From NCBI GenBank assembly GCA_963524305.1, contig CAURGH010000005.1:32235-96234 (forward strand): a stretch of DNA of 64,000 nucleotides. The letters are read 5' to 3'. Source of the stretch: JABCPH02 sp963524305 (GTDB lineage Bacteria; Fusobacteriota; Fusobacteriia; Fusobacteriales; Leptotrichiaceae). The translations under genes were made by a program, and so were the position numbers. Under the pieces are notes generated by a model. That model was not told where the DNA came from. It did not search any database and worked only from the letters and a program-made list of their open reading frames with translations. Positions 49,234 to 57,810 of this stretch are shown here, piece by piece; the stretch's first letter is position 1; each line of letters starts with the position of its first letter.

Positions 49234-49515
49234 ATGAAATCAAAGAAAGATTTTGAGAAAAGATTTAACTACTGTGTTGAACATCAGAAAAAAGAATTTT
49301 ACCAAAATGGCTATGGCATATCAATTATTCCTGATGTAAATAATTTAGAACTGTTTGAAGTAGCAGTTTTAAAAGGGGATAAAGATAATTGCGTTTTGTG
49401 TTTTGACACTCACATCACTGATGATGTGATAAGAGGCTTAACAGCTGACGAAGTGGAAATGATTAAACAAGAGGTTAAAAGTTTGAAAAAAGGTCTTTAT
49501 AATTGGGCGAACTAA
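49234..49515 (+). CDS. 93-aa protein of unknown function
   Basis: Starts MKSKKDFEKRFNYCVEHQKK; alpha/beta, two Cys in NCVLCFDTH. AAGGAG before the ATG. Early operon. Not recognised. Confidence 0.55.
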   Translation: MKSKKDFEKRFNYCVEHQKKEFYQNGYGISIIPDVNNLELFEVAVLKGDKDNCVLCFDTHITDDVIRGLTADEVEMIKQEVKSLKKGLYNWAN

Positions 49516-49537
49516 TGAGGAAACAAGGAGGAATAAT

Positions 49538-49750
49538 ATGAGAAAATTAATGATAAACATAACTAAACTAGCAGCAACAACAGTCTTGACTGTTTTAGCT
49601 TTTAAATATGCCAAAATAGAAAGAGGATACGATGCTATTGGTGGAGAGGCGCTTGTCCTATTGTTATGTTGGATAGTTTTTTATCTAGCACCAGGAATGG
49701 CTAAAGAAATTAAAAAAGCGAAAGGCGGAAATGAAAATGAAATTAGATAA
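49538..49750 (+). CDS. 70-aa protein with two membrane spans
   Basis: Starts MRKLMINITKLAATTVLTVL; second hydrophobic part EALVLLLCWIVFYLAPG, charged tail. AAGGAGG upstream. Unknown early membrane protein. Confidence 0.55.
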   Translation: MRKLMINITKLAATTVLTVLAFKYAKIERGYDAIGGEALVLLLCWIVFYLAPGMAKEIKKAKGGNENEIR

Positions 49751-49988
49751 TATTTTGAAAGAAAGAGTAATAAAAATAATGAATTTAGCACTTATTAAAA
49801 GTGAAAAGACAAAAAACACGATTTTTTTATCATTCACAGGTCATGTTGAATGGCTAGAAATAAGCATTTATAAAAACGGTTGGGAAAATTCAACAAAGGT
49901 ATTTTTTAAAAAAAGAATTAGATTTTATAAAAAAAATGTTTTTGAAGAATTAGACGAAACAATAAAAAAATTAGAGGAGTTGGATTGA
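49737..49988 (+). CDS. 83-aa protein of unknown function
   Basis: AAAGGCGG lies eight bases before the ATG at 49737, preferred to an ATG two codons upstream. Starts MKLDNILKERVIKIMNLALI, basic. Overlaps the preceding gene by 14 bases, directly ahead of ERF. Confidence 0.5.
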   Translation: MKLDNILKERVIKIMNLALIKSEKTKNTIFLSFTGHVEWLEISIYKNGWENSTKVFFKKRIRFYKKNVFEELDETIKKLEELD

Positions 49989-49989
49989 T

Positions 49990-50604
49990 ATGAATATTTA
50001 CAAAAAATTAAACAAGATACAGGTTGAATTGAAAGCTCCAAAATCTCAAAGAAACAATTTTGGAAACTACAATTTTAGAAATTGCGAAGATATTTTAGAA
50101 GCGTTAAAACCATTGCTTTTAAGAGAAAAAATAATTATCCAATTAAGCGATGAGTTAGTCCAAACTGGAGATAGATTTTACATCAAAGCAACAGCAACTT
50201 TAATTGATGTTGAAAGCGGAGAAAAACATAGTACAACCGCTTTTGCTCGAGAAGAGTTAAGCAAAAAAGGGATGGACGGTAGCCAAATAACTGGTGCAAG
50301 TTCCTCATATGCTAGAAAATACGCTTTAAATGGATTACTTGCTATTGATGACACGAAAGACAGTGACACAACAAATACTCATAATAACAACGATTCTAAA
50401 AACCAAAAAAAACAAGCATCAACGGAAGAAAAAAGGAAAAACGGTGAAAATTACATCGCTAAAAACACTCAAAAGTATCAAGAAATGATTGACGGCTTTT
50501 TTGAAACACACAATGCTAAGAATATTACAGAATTATCGAACGACAATGTGAGTGAATTAGCTCGTAAAATATACGAATTAGAAAAATTAGAAAAAGGAGC
50601 GTAA
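49990..50604 (+). CDS. ERF-family single-strand annealing protein
   Basis: 204 aa recombinase. MNIYKKLNKIQVELKAPKSQ, YNFRNCEDILEALKPLL and the strongly conserved DGSQITGASSSYARKYALNG are typical ERF motifs. A hydrophilic linker precedes the C-terminal helical part. Works with SSB and Gp157 downstream for recombination and replication. Confidence 0.9.
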   Translation: MNIYKKLNKIQVELKAPKSQRNNFGNYNFRNCEDILEALKPLLLREKIIIQLSDELVQTGDRFYIKATATLIDVESGEKHSTTAFAREELSKKGMDGSQITGASSSYARKYALNGLLAIDDTKDSDTTNTHNNNDSKNQKKQASTEEKRKNGENYIAKNTQKYQEMIDGFFETHNAKNITELSNDNVSELARKIYELEKLEKGA

Positions 50605-50608
50605 GAAT

Positions 50609-50956
50609 ATGAATAATATAGTTTTGATTGGAAGAATGACAAAAGATCCAGAATTAAAATATACGAATAACGGAAAAGGAAACACTAGATTTACTTTAGC
50701 AGTGCAAAGAAATAAAGATGAAACGGATTTTATTAACTGTGTAGCGTGGGAAAAGACGGCAGAAAATATTGCTGAATACTTTAAAAAAGGTAGTCAAATA
50801 GCTGTACAAGGGACAATAAGAACTGGGAATTATGAAAAAGATGGCAGAACGATTTATACCACAGATGTGTGGGTATATAAGTTCAATTTTATAGGCAATA
50901 GCAATAGTAGCAATAATCAAAATAAAAAAGAGGAAGATGAAAATTTCCCGTTTTAG
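50609..50956 (+). CDS. ssb: single-stranded DNA-binding protein
   Basis: 115 aa. OB-fold with MNNIVLIGRMTKDPELKYTN and FINCVAWEKTAENIAEYFKK; a short Asn/Ser linker and the acidic tip DENFPF that recruits partners. Phage-encoded, next to ERF. Confidence 0.95.
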   Translation: MNNIVLIGRMTKDPELKYTNNGKGNTRFTLAVQRNKDETDFINCVAWEKTAENIAEYFKKGSQIAVQGTIRTGNYEKDGRTIYTTDVWVYKFNFIGNSNSSNNQNKKEEDENFPF

Positions 50957-50977
50957 ACGAATGAAGGAGCGATGAAA

Positions 50978-51484
50978 ATGAATAATTTAAGTTTAATAAA
51001 ATACGAATTGAAAGAAATAAATAATATAGTAACATTTTTAGAAAGTGAGAACGGTGATTTGGATGAGCAAACAATAAATGATACAAAAGAAAGTGTTTCG
51101 TTGCTATTAGAAGAAAAATCGGATCAATTGGAATTACTATTGAAAGATTTAGAATTAAAAGCAGAAAAATGCAAAGAAATTGCTGATTTTTATACTAAAA
51201 AAGCAAAACAAGCGAATGAAAAGAAAAAAGCACTCAAAGAGTTAATTTTAGGGACAATGCAAAAACTTGGCACTAAGAAAATAGAAACTGTAACAGGGAC
51301 ATTTACAATTAGAAATAACAATCCATCTTTAGTGATTGACGACAAAAGTTTGATACCAGCAAAATTTGTAACTATGATTCAGAGTGACAAAATAGAAAAA
51401 GAAGAAATCAAAAAAGCAATTAAGAACGGAGAAGAAATTGCGGGAGCACATTTGGAGACTTCACAAAGTTTGCTTGTAAGATAA
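50978..51484 (+). CDS. Gp157-family phage protein
   Basis: 168 aa starting at 50978, eight bases after AAGGAGC. Helical N-terminal half and conserved end (MQKLGTKKIETVTGTFTIRN; PAKFV). Siphovirus Gp157 family, linked to phage resistance in streptococci; function unknown. Confidence 0.85.
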   Translation: MNNLSLIKYELKEINNIVTFLESENGDLDEQTINDTKESVSLLLEEKSDQLELLLKDLELKAEKCKEIADFYTKKAKQANEKKKALKELILGTMQKLGTKKIETVTGTFTIRNNNPSLVIDDKSLIPAKFVTMIQSDKIEKEEIKKAIKNGEEIAGAHLETSQSLLVR

Positions 51485-51534
51485 AAGAGAAGGTTAATTG
51501 AGGGCACTTTATAACAAAACAGGAGGAGAAAAAT

Positions 51535-51690
51535 ATGCGCAAAGATAACATTTTGAGACGAATAAACACTATAATTTCAGATTTAAAATCAATTGAAAGA
51601 AAAGTTGAAAACAACGAGATGGAAGCATATGATTTAGAAAAATTATATAGGGAACTTGATGACTTCTTATATATAATAAATCAATTTTGA
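51535..51690 (+). CDS. 51-aa helical protein
   Basis: GGAGGAG before the ATG; starts MRKDNILRRINTIISDLKSI, ends in an aromatic DDFLYIINQF. Early operon; unknown. Confidence 0.55.
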   Translation: MRKDNILRRINTIISDLKSIERKVENNEMEAYDLEKLYRELDDFLYIINQF

Positions 51691-51703
51691 CAGGAGGATT
51701 AAA

Positions 51704-51886
51704 ATGGAAAGAGAAAATGTAGAAAAATATTTAAAAGAAAATTTAAAAGGTATCAGGGTAGAACCTAAAAAAATAATGATTGCTGGATTAGAGATTTTAG
51801 AACCTGTCATATTTCTTGAACTTAAAGATGATTCAGAGATAAGGTTTTTTAGACTTAACTTAAATTTGAAAAAATGGGAGGACTAA
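51704..51886 (+). CDS. 60-aa protein of unknown function
   Basis: Starts MERENVEKYLKENLK; beta-rich end (IFLELKDDSEIRFFRLNLN). AGGAGG upstream; its stop lies in the ribosome site of the YopX gene. Confidence 0.55.
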   Translation: MERENVEKYLKENLKGIRVEPKKIMIAGLEILEPVIFLELKDDSEIRFFRLNLNLKKWED

Positions 51887-51888
51887 CA

Positions 51889-52299
51889 ATGAGAGAAATA
51901 AAATTTAGAGCTTGGCTTAAAGAAGACAAGAGAATGGTAAATGTTGAAACAATGGATTTTACAGATAAATCAATACAATATCTGAAAAAGAGTGAAATTA
52001 ATAATGCATATATTTTAAGAAGAGAAAGCTTTGTTGATGTTGAATTAATGCAATATACAGGGGTAAAAGATAAAAATGGCAAAGAAATTTACGAGGGGGA
52101 TATTATAAAATACAAATTCCCTTACGATAGAAGACTTAACCATATAAGTCCTGTAAAATTCCTTGAAACTGAAACAAGTTTTGGGATAAAAGATAGATAT
52201 GGAATTGAAATCCCACTTTATAAGATAACAACTAACAATTTTTTTGAAGTCATTGGAAATATTTATGAAAACAAAAACTTACTGGAGGAAAACAAATGA
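51889..52299 (+). CDS. YopX-family phage protein
   Basis: 136 aa from the ATG at 51889 (GGGAGGACTAACA before it). MREIKFRAWLKEDKRMVNVE, the central ELMQYTGVKDKNGKEIYEGD and FFEVIGNIYEN are hallmark motifs. Common in phages of Gram-positives; function unknown. Confidence 0.88.
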   Translation: MREIKFRAWLKEDKRMVNVETMDFTDKSIQYLKKSEINNAYILRRESFVDVELMQYTGVKDKNGKEIYEGDIIKYKFPYDRRLNHISPVKFLETETSFGIKDRYGIEIPLYKITTNNFFEVIGNIYENKNLLEENK

Positions 52300-52490
52300 A
52301 ATATATAGTAACGAGATATTTCGATTATATAGCCGAAAACATTCAAGTTTTCGACAACAAAGAAGAAGCCAAGAAATATTTTGAGGAAGCTGAACAGATA
52401 TGGAAAGACAGCCTTTACACGCACTTTGAATTTGGAGAAGTTCCAGATAACTCAAAAATACTGGAAAGTAAATTGGTTGCAAAAAATTAA
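52296..52490 (+). CDS. 64-aa protein of unknown function
   Basis: ATGA overlap with the YopX gene and GGAGG upstream. Starts MKYIVTRYFDYIAENIQVFD; small alpha/beta. Not recognised. Confidence 0.55.
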   Translation: MKYIVTRYFDYIAENIQVFDNKEEAKKYFEEAEQIWKDSLYTHFEFGEVPDNSKILESKLVAKN

Positions 52491-52510
52491 AAAAGGAGGA
52501 ATAAAAAAAA

Positions 52511-52726
52511 ATGAAATTACTGTTAAGTGTAGAAGAGGCTTGTTCATTTCTTCAAATGAATGAGAGAACTTTAAAAAGTGGGCTAATTAGCGGAACTTTA
52601 GATATAGGAAGTGCAATAATTACAAAAGTTATAAATAATAAACCTAGATATAAGTACCACATCCCTATTAAGAAAGCCGAGAAATATATGGGAATAAGTT
52701 ATGAAGATTTTTTAAAAATGAGGTAG
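52511..52726 (+). CDS. excisionase-like helix-turn-helix protein
   Basis: 71 aa. LLSVEEACSFLQMNERTLKS GLISG is the N-terminal winged-helix of excisionase/HTH_17 proteins. Four bases upstream of the integrase, so probably the recombination directionality factor. AGGAGG upstream. Confidence 0.7.
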   Translation: MKLLLSVEEACSFLQMNERTLKSGLISGTLDIGSAIITKVINNKPRYKYHIPIKKAEKYMGISYEDFLKMR

Positions 52727-52730
52727 TAGT

Positions 52731-53759
52731 ATGAAAATGAGAAATCCAAACGGTTATGGTTCTGTGATAAAATTAAAAGGCAAAAGAAGGAAACCTTTTG
52801 CTGTAAGAGTTACAACCCATTGGGACAAGAACGGTAAGCAGCAATATAAATATTTGGGGTATTATAAAACTCAAAAAGAAGCCAACCAGCAATTATTTTA
52901 TTATAATGAAAATCCGCATAATGTAGATGCTCAAAACGTCACATTTGCAGAAGTATATGAAAAATGGAAAATAGAAAAATTTGAAATGGTTGGTCATTCG
53001 TCGCAGTTAGGATATATTGCTGCATTTAAAGCTTGTGAAAGTTTATATCAGATACGATTTGTTGACTTGAAATCATCTAATCTACAAGAAATTGTAAGCA
53101 ATTCTGAAATCAAGCATGGATCTAAACGAAAAATTAAAGTGTTATTTAATCAGTTATACGCTTACGCCATGAAGAACGATATTGTTTCCAAAGATTATAG
53201 TAAATACATCAATATTGGGAAAAATATGGAAGAAAGTACAAGAAAGCCTTTTACAGATAAAGAAATCAAAAGATTGTGGGATTTACTGGATGAAAACGAC
53301 TGGATTGATACTATTCTGATTCTAATTTATACAGGATTTAGAATCGGAGAATTGTTAGAAATTAAAAATAGCGATATTGATTTAGAAAATAGAATTATTA
53401 AAGGCGGACTAAAAACAGAAGCTGGTAAAGATAGATTAGTTCCTATTCATTCCAAAATATTGAAACTTATTGAAAATAGAATGAATACCAAGAATGAATA
53501 TTTAATTGTAAACTTTAAAGGCGAACAAATGAAATATGATAATTATTACAGGGAAAAATTTAAGCCTATAATGGAAGAACTTGGAATGAAACATAAACCT
53601 CATGACACAAGACATACATTTGCAACATTATTAAGTAATGCAGACGCAAATAAAACATCAGTTAAAAAATTAATAGGACACAACAGTTATACAACGACTG
53701 AAAAATTTTATACTCATAAAGACATTGAAGAGTTGAGAAAAGCGGTGGAAAAGATATAG
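52731..53759 (+). CDS. int: tyrosine integrase
   Basis: 342 aa. Arm-binding N-terminal domain (KRRKPFAVRVTTHWDKNGKQ), core-binding domain, catalytic domain with R204 (TGFRIGELLE), H291-D-T-R294-H, H317 (LIGHNSY) and nucleophile Y327 (EKFYTH). Ends 100 bp from attR, beside the arm-type repeats. Integrates into the 3' end of rpsI. Confidence 0.95.
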   Translation: MKMRNPNGYGSVIKLKGKRRKPFAVRVTTHWDKNGKQQYKYLGYYKTQKEANQQLFYYNENPHNVDAQNVTFAEVYEKWKIEKFEMVGHSSQLGYIAAFKACESLYQIRFVDLKSSNLQEIVSNSEIKHGSKRKIKVLFNQLYAYAMKNDIVSKDYSKYINIGKNMEESTRKPFTDKEIKRLWDLLDENDWIDTILILIYTGFRIGELLEIKNSDIDLENRIIKGGLKTEAGKDRLVPIHSKILKLIENRMNTKNEYLIVNFKGEQMKYDNYYREKFKPIMEELGMKHKPHDTRHTFATLLSNADANKTSVKKLIGHNSYTTTEKFYTHKDIEELRKAVEKI

Positions 53760-53763
53760 TATT

Positions 53764-53798
53764 TTGTATATTGCTTGTATATTGTGTGTATATTGTAA
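53764..53798 (+). repeat. integrase arm-type sites, right end
   Basis: Two overlapping copies of TTGTATATTGYKYGTATAT (53764-53782 and 53775-53793). The first equals 9987-10005; the second with its flank matches 10939-10962 at 23 of 24 bases. Confidence 0.6.
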
Positions 53799-53835
53799 CC
53801 ATACACTTGTATACATTTCTGTACCTTTTCAAAAT

Positions 53836-53867
53836 TAAAAACCCTCGGAAACATTGATTTCCAAGGG
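53836..53867 (-). terminator. rpsI terminator with a prophage-supplied arm
   Basis: CCCTCGGAAA (53842-53851) pairs with TTTCCAAGGG (53858-53867), one G-U type mismatch, and on the - strand is followed by TTTTTAATTTT. The right arm is in the att core; the left arm and U-tract come from the prophage. Confidence 0.7.
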
Positions 53868-53887
53868 TATATAAAATAATACAATTA
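53858..53887. repeat. attR, 30-bp att core
   Basis: Partner of 9899-9928. It includes the TAA stop of rpsI (complement of 53885-53887), leaving the rpsI product unchanged. Confidence 0.9.
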
Positions 53888-54283
53888 TCTTTTTGAAAAT
53901 TGAGGACTTCTTCTGGCTTTCTTTTTCCCATATTTTTTTCTTTCAACCATTCTTGAATCCCTAGTTAAGAATCCTGCTGCTTTTAAAGCTCCTCTTAATT
54001 CAGCATCAGCTTCTAATAATGCTCTTGAAACACCGTGTCTAATAGCTCCTGCTTGACCTGTATTTCCTCCACCAGTTACATTAACTTTTACTCCATATTT
54101 ATTTAAAGTTTCTGTTAATTCTAAAGGTTGTTCAACTATTTTAGCTAATAATTCTCTTCCACCAAAATAATCTCTCATTTCTTTTCCATTTATTACTACT
54201 CCAGTTTCACCTGGGATTAATCTTACTCTTGCTACTGAAGTTTTTCTTCTTCCAGTTCCTAAATATTGAATTCTTTCTGCCAC
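53885..54283 (-). CDS. rpsI: 30S ribosomal protein S9
   Basis: 132 aa, full length. Contains QYLGTGRRKTSVARVRLIPG, GGGNTGQAGAIRHGVSRALL and the tRNA-contacting end KKARRSPQFSKR. Partner of rplM upstream (13-bp gap). The prophage is inserted immediately after its stop codon. Confidence 0.98.
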   Translation of the reverse strand: MAERIQYLGTGRRKTSVARVRLIPGETGVVINGKEMRDYFGGRELLAKIVEQPLELTETLNKYGVKVNVTGGGNTGQAGAIRHGVSRALLEADAELRGALKAAGFLTRDSRMVERKKYGKKKARRSPQFSKR

Positions 54284-54296
54284 GAAATCTTACCTC

Positions 54297-54731
54297 CTAT
54301 AACTCTATTCTTTCTGGTTTTTGAGCTGCATGTGTATGCTCATTTCCAACATAAATTTTTAATCTACCAATCATTTGACTACCTAATTTGTTTTTAGGTA
54401 ACATTCTTTCAACAGCTTTTCTGATTACTTCAGTAGGTTGTTTTGCTAACATTTCTTCTAATGATCTAGTTTTTAATCCTCCTGGATATCCACTATGTCT
54501 GTAGTATTTTTTAGCTAATAATTTGTTACCAGTAACTGCGATTTTTTCAGCATTTGTTACTATAACAAAATCTCCACCGTCAACATGTGGTGTGTAACTA
54601 ACTTTATGTTTACCCATTAATTTAACAGCAATTTCAGCTGCTAATTTTCCTAATATTTTTCCTTCTGCATCTATTTCATACCAGTTTCTTACAACTTCTT
54701 CTTTTTTTTGCATTACAGTGTATCTATTCAC
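54297..54731 (-). CDS. rplM: 50S ribosomal protein L13
   Basis: 144 aa. Conserved RNWYEIDAEGKILGKLAAEI, GDFVIVTNAEKI and MLPKNKLGSQMIGRLKIYVG. GTG start with AGGAGG upstream. First gene of the rplM-rpsI operon. Confidence 0.98.
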   Translation of the reverse strand: MNRYTVMQKKEEVVRNWYEIDAEGKILGKLAAEIAVKLMGKHKVSYTPHVDGGDFVIVTNAEKIAVTGNKLLAKKYYRHSGYPGGLKTRSLEEMLAKQPTEVIRKAVERMLPKNKLGSQMIGRLKIYVGNEHTHAAQKPERIEL

Positions 54732-54837
54732 TATTTTATCCTCCTAAATTTATTTCTTTTATCTTTTCGGATAACGGTCCTTTGTGGGAAAGGCTCTCAT
54801 ATTCGTTAATTATATATTATTTTCTCGTAGTTGTCAA
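54732..54837 (-). promoter_or_regulatory. rplM promoter and leader
   Basis: TTGACA (54832-54837), 17-bp spacer, TATAAT (54809-54814). The leader of about 75 nt has a small hairpin (CCTTT..AAAGG) and could be an L13-type autoregulatory leader; structure not proven. Confidence 0.75.
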
Positions 54838-54901
54838 GTAAAATTACTTGATACATTATATTTTTTTGACCAGAATGTATCACGTAATCGCTTACTTCAC
54901 T

Positions 54902-54957
54902 AAAAAACATAGCAAAAACGATAAATTAAAATTTAAAAAATATCGTTTCTACTATGT
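54902..54957. terminator. terminator of the pyruvate dehydrogenase operon
   Basis: CATAG..AAAACGATA pairs with TATCGTTT..CTATG (54908-54956); on the - strand TTTTTT follows. It lies 16 bp after lplA. Confidence 0.75.
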
Positions 54958-54971
54958 AAAATTTAAAAGTC

Positions 54972-55964
54972 TTATTCCACAATTGCTTCCACAACTTCAT
55001 CTAAAGTAAACTTTGAAAAATACTCACCAATATTTACTTCTTTTAAACGTTCCCTTATCGCTTCTGGCGTATATTTTGCTCCCACTAAAAGATTTTCCAA
55101 TTCTGTTAAATCCTCATTCATTCCAAAGAAATCTCCATAAAATTTAATACTTTTTATCTTTGAATTTTCAACATCTGCAAATATTTGAATTCGTCCATTT
55201 TTAAATCTTTTTCCTCTAGTTATATTATATTCTGGTGACTCTCCGTAATTCCATTCCCAGCTTCTTTTAATTTCAGCTCTTTTAGCAATATAATCTAACT
55301 CTTCCTTGCTGAAAACATATTCTTTCATATCGGGATACTGTTTTTTCATATATTCCATAATTTTATCACCAAATTCTTCAACTGTAATAGGAGTTTTCAA
55401 ATGAGGCAATATATTCGTAACTCTACTTCTAACAGATTTTACACCTTTTGACTCAATTTTATCTTTAGAAACTTTCAAAGCATCTCCTAAAGCACTAAAA
55501 TCAACATTAAATAAAAGGCAACCGTGATGCATCACTCTATCTTTTATGTAAGCCTGTGCATTTCCACAAAATTTTTGCCCGTCAATTTCCAAGTCATTTC
55601 TTCCAGTAAACTCAGCTTTTACGCCTAATTCTGCCAATGTTTCAATTATTGGTTTTGAAAACTCTTTAAAATTGAAACCTTCTTTATTTTTATCTCTATT
55701 AGAAATAATCGTATAATTCAAATTATTCAAATCGTGATAAACTGCCCCTCCACCAGAAATTCTACGAATTACATGAATCCCTTTTTCTCTAGTATATTCC
55801 GTATTAATTTCCTCAATAGTATTCTGATATTTCCCGACAATTATTGAAGGTTCATTTATCCAAAGTAAAAATATTTCATCTTCATCCTTTAATTTTTTAA
55901 AGCAATATTCTTCCATAGCAATATTAAATGCCGTATCGTGAGTTTTACTAATATAATAAATCAT
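54972..55964 (-). CDS. lplA: lipoate-protein ligase A
   Basis: 330 aa. Activates lipoate with ATP and attaches it to lipoyl domains. N-terminal catalytic domain with IHVIRRISGGGAVYHDLNNL and KFCGNAQAY; C-terminal domain from about 250 (YNITRGKRFKNGRIQIFADV). Last gene of the PDH operon, so it can modify the single lipoyl domain on E3. Confidence 0.93.
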   Translation of the reverse strand: MIYYISKTHDTAFNIAMEEYCFKKLKDEDEIFLLWINEPSIIVGKYQNTIEEINTEYTREKGIHVIRRISGGGAVYHDLNNLNYTIISNRDKNKEGFNFKEFSKPIIETLAELGVKAEFTGRNDLEIDGQKFCGNAQAYIKDRVMHHGCLLFNVDFSALGDALKVSKDKIESKGVKSVRSRVTNILPHLKTPITVEEFGDKIMEYMKKQYPDMKEYVFSKEELDYIAKRAEIKRSWEWNYGESPEYNITRGKRFKNGRIQIFADVENSKIKSIKFYGDFFGMNEDLTELENLLVGAKYTPEAIRERLKEVNIGEYFSKFTLDEVVEAIVE

Positions 55965-55985
55965 AACAAATAGCCCTCTTTCATT

Positions 55986-57758
55986 CTATTTTCTTTTTTT
56001 AGGTAAATGAACAGCTTCCCCTAAAACATCTGCACATGCTTCAAACAATGCTTCTGAATAAGTAGGGTGTCCATGTATTGTTTTAATCACTTCATCAACT
56101 GTAATTTCCATTTTCATTAATGTTGCAGCTTCGTTAATGATTTCAGCAGCTGAAGGCCCTACAATGTGAACTCCTAAAATTTCTCCATATTTTTTATCAG
56201 CAATAACTTTTACAAATCCAGCAGATTCCCCTGATGCCAACGCTCTTCCATTTCCTACAAATGCGAATTTCCCTACACTTATATCATATTTTTCTTTAGC
56301 TTGTTCTTCTGTCAATCCAACCATTGCTACTTCTGGTACAGTATAAATTGCTGATGGTATAGTATAAATTGAAGCTGAAGAATTTGTTTCTAATCTTGTT
56401 GCTCTGTGATTTCCTTGAATTGCATTTTCTGCTGCAATTTCTCCCATTCTAAATGCCGCATGAGCCAACATTCTAGTTCCATTAATATCTCCAGGCGCAT
56501 AAATACCTTTAACGCTAGTTTCCATATATTTATCCACTTTAACTTTACCATTTTCCAATTCCAAGTCAATTTCCCCAATTCCTTCCAAATCAGGAACTCT
56601 TCCAATTGACAACAATGCTTTTTCAGCCACAATGTCATCTTTTCCATCAACTTTAATTGTCAATGTATCTCCATTATCAACAATTTCCTTAATTGCAGTT
56701 GAAGTCAAGATTTTCATTCCTTTTTTCTCTAATTCTTTTCTCAATGTTTCAGAAGATTCCCTATCTACACCAGGAATAATTCTATCCATCATTTCCACAA
56801 CAGTTACTTCTGAACCAAATGAATTAAACACCTGTCCCAACTCAATTCCAACTACTCCTCCACCAATTACAGCCAATGATTTAGGAATTTGTTGAATATC
56901 TAAAATATCATCACTTGTCAATACTTTTGGACTGTCAATTCCTGGAATATTGATTCTTCCTACTTTTGAACCACCTGCTAAAATGATTTTATCAGTTCTC
57001 AATACTGTTTCACCTTTATCATTTGTAACAACAACATCTTTATCAACATTTATTTTCCCAATACCGTTATAAATCTTAACATCATTACTCTTCAATAATC
57101 CTTGAACTCCGTTTGTCAATGTTTTTACGATATCATTTTTCAATTTAACAACTTTTGGCATATCAATTGTGAATTTATCATTTTCCAAGATAATTCCTCT
57201 TTTTCCTGCTGTTTCAATTCCTTCGATAATTTCAGCATTTTTCAAGAAAGTTTTCGTAGGAATACATCCTTTATTCAAGCAAGTTCCTCCAAAATGAACT
57301 TTTTCCACAATCGCTACTTTTCCACCTAACTGTGCTGCCTTAATTGCCGCTACATATCCTGCAGGTCCTCCACCGATTACAACTACATCAAATTCATCGT
57401 CACCTTTTGGTGCTTTTGGTTCATTTGAAGTTGAAGCTGCTGGCTGAGCTGCTGCCACTGGTTCTGCCGCTTTTGGTTCTGGTGCCGCTTGAGGTGCTGA
57501 TCCTGTTGGTGCTTCTTCTCCTTCAGCTCCAATGTACCCAATAACTTCTGTAACTGGCACAGTTTCTCCATCTTGTTTTAACACTTTAATTAAGTATCCT
57601 GAAGCCTCTGCCTCCAATTCCATACTTGTTTTATCTGTCATTATTTCAAGTAAAATTTCTCCCTCTTCTACTTTTTCCCCTTCTTTTTTGTTCCATTTCA
57701 CGATTTGCCCTTCTGTCATATCAATTCCAGCTTTAGGCATAATTACTTCTACTGCCAT
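55986..57758 (-). CDS. lpdA: dihydrolipoyl dehydrogenase with N-terminal lipoyl domain (E3)
   Basis: 590 aa. Residues 1-78 are a lipoyl domain with K43 in EIMTDKTSMEL. An Ala/Pro linker (83-118) follows. From 123 a FAD disulfide oxidoreductase: GGGPAGYVAA, redox pair C160-x4-C165 in GGTCLNKGCIPTK, NAD-binding GGGVVGIELG, and the end HGHPTYSEAL. It reoxidises dihydrolipoyl groups. Lipoyl-E3 fusions occur in other anaerobes and Gram-positives. Confidence 0.95.
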   Translation of the reverse strand: MAVEVIMPKAGIDMTEGQIVKWNKKEGEKVEEGEILLEIMTDKTSMELEAEASGYLIKVLKQDGETVPVTEVIGYIGAEGEEAPTGSAPQAAPEPKAAEPVAAAQPAASTSNEPKAPKGDDEFDVVVIGGGPAGYVAAIKAAQLGGKVAIVEKVHFGGTCLNKGCIPTKTFLKNAEIIEGIETAGKRGIILENDKFTIDMPKVVKLKNDIVKTLTNGVQGLLKSNDVKIYNGIGKINVDKDVVVTNDKGETVLRTDKIILAGGSKVGRINIPGIDSPKVLTSDDILDIQQIPKSLAVIGGGVVGIELGQVFNSFGSEVTVVEMMDRIIPGVDRESSETLRKELEKKGMKILTSTAIKEIVDNGDTLTIKVDGKDDIVAEKALLSIGRVPDLEGIGEIDLELENGKVKVDKYMETSVKGIYAPGDINGTRMLAHAAFRMGEIAAENAIQGNHRATRLETNSSASIYTIPSAIYTVPEVAMVGLTEEQAKEKYDISVGKFAFVGNGRALASGESAGFVKVIADKKYGEILGVHIVGPSAAEIINEAATLMKMEITVDEVIKTIHGHPTYSEALFEACADVLGEAVHLPKKRK

Positions 57759-57810
57759 TTATTTCACTTCCTTTATTTTATTTAATGGTATTTATAGTAT
57801 TTCAAATTTT

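Noticed and set aside
54732..54971. tRNA gene as integration target
   Set aside because: No cloverleaf found near either att site; the core overlaps rpsI instead.
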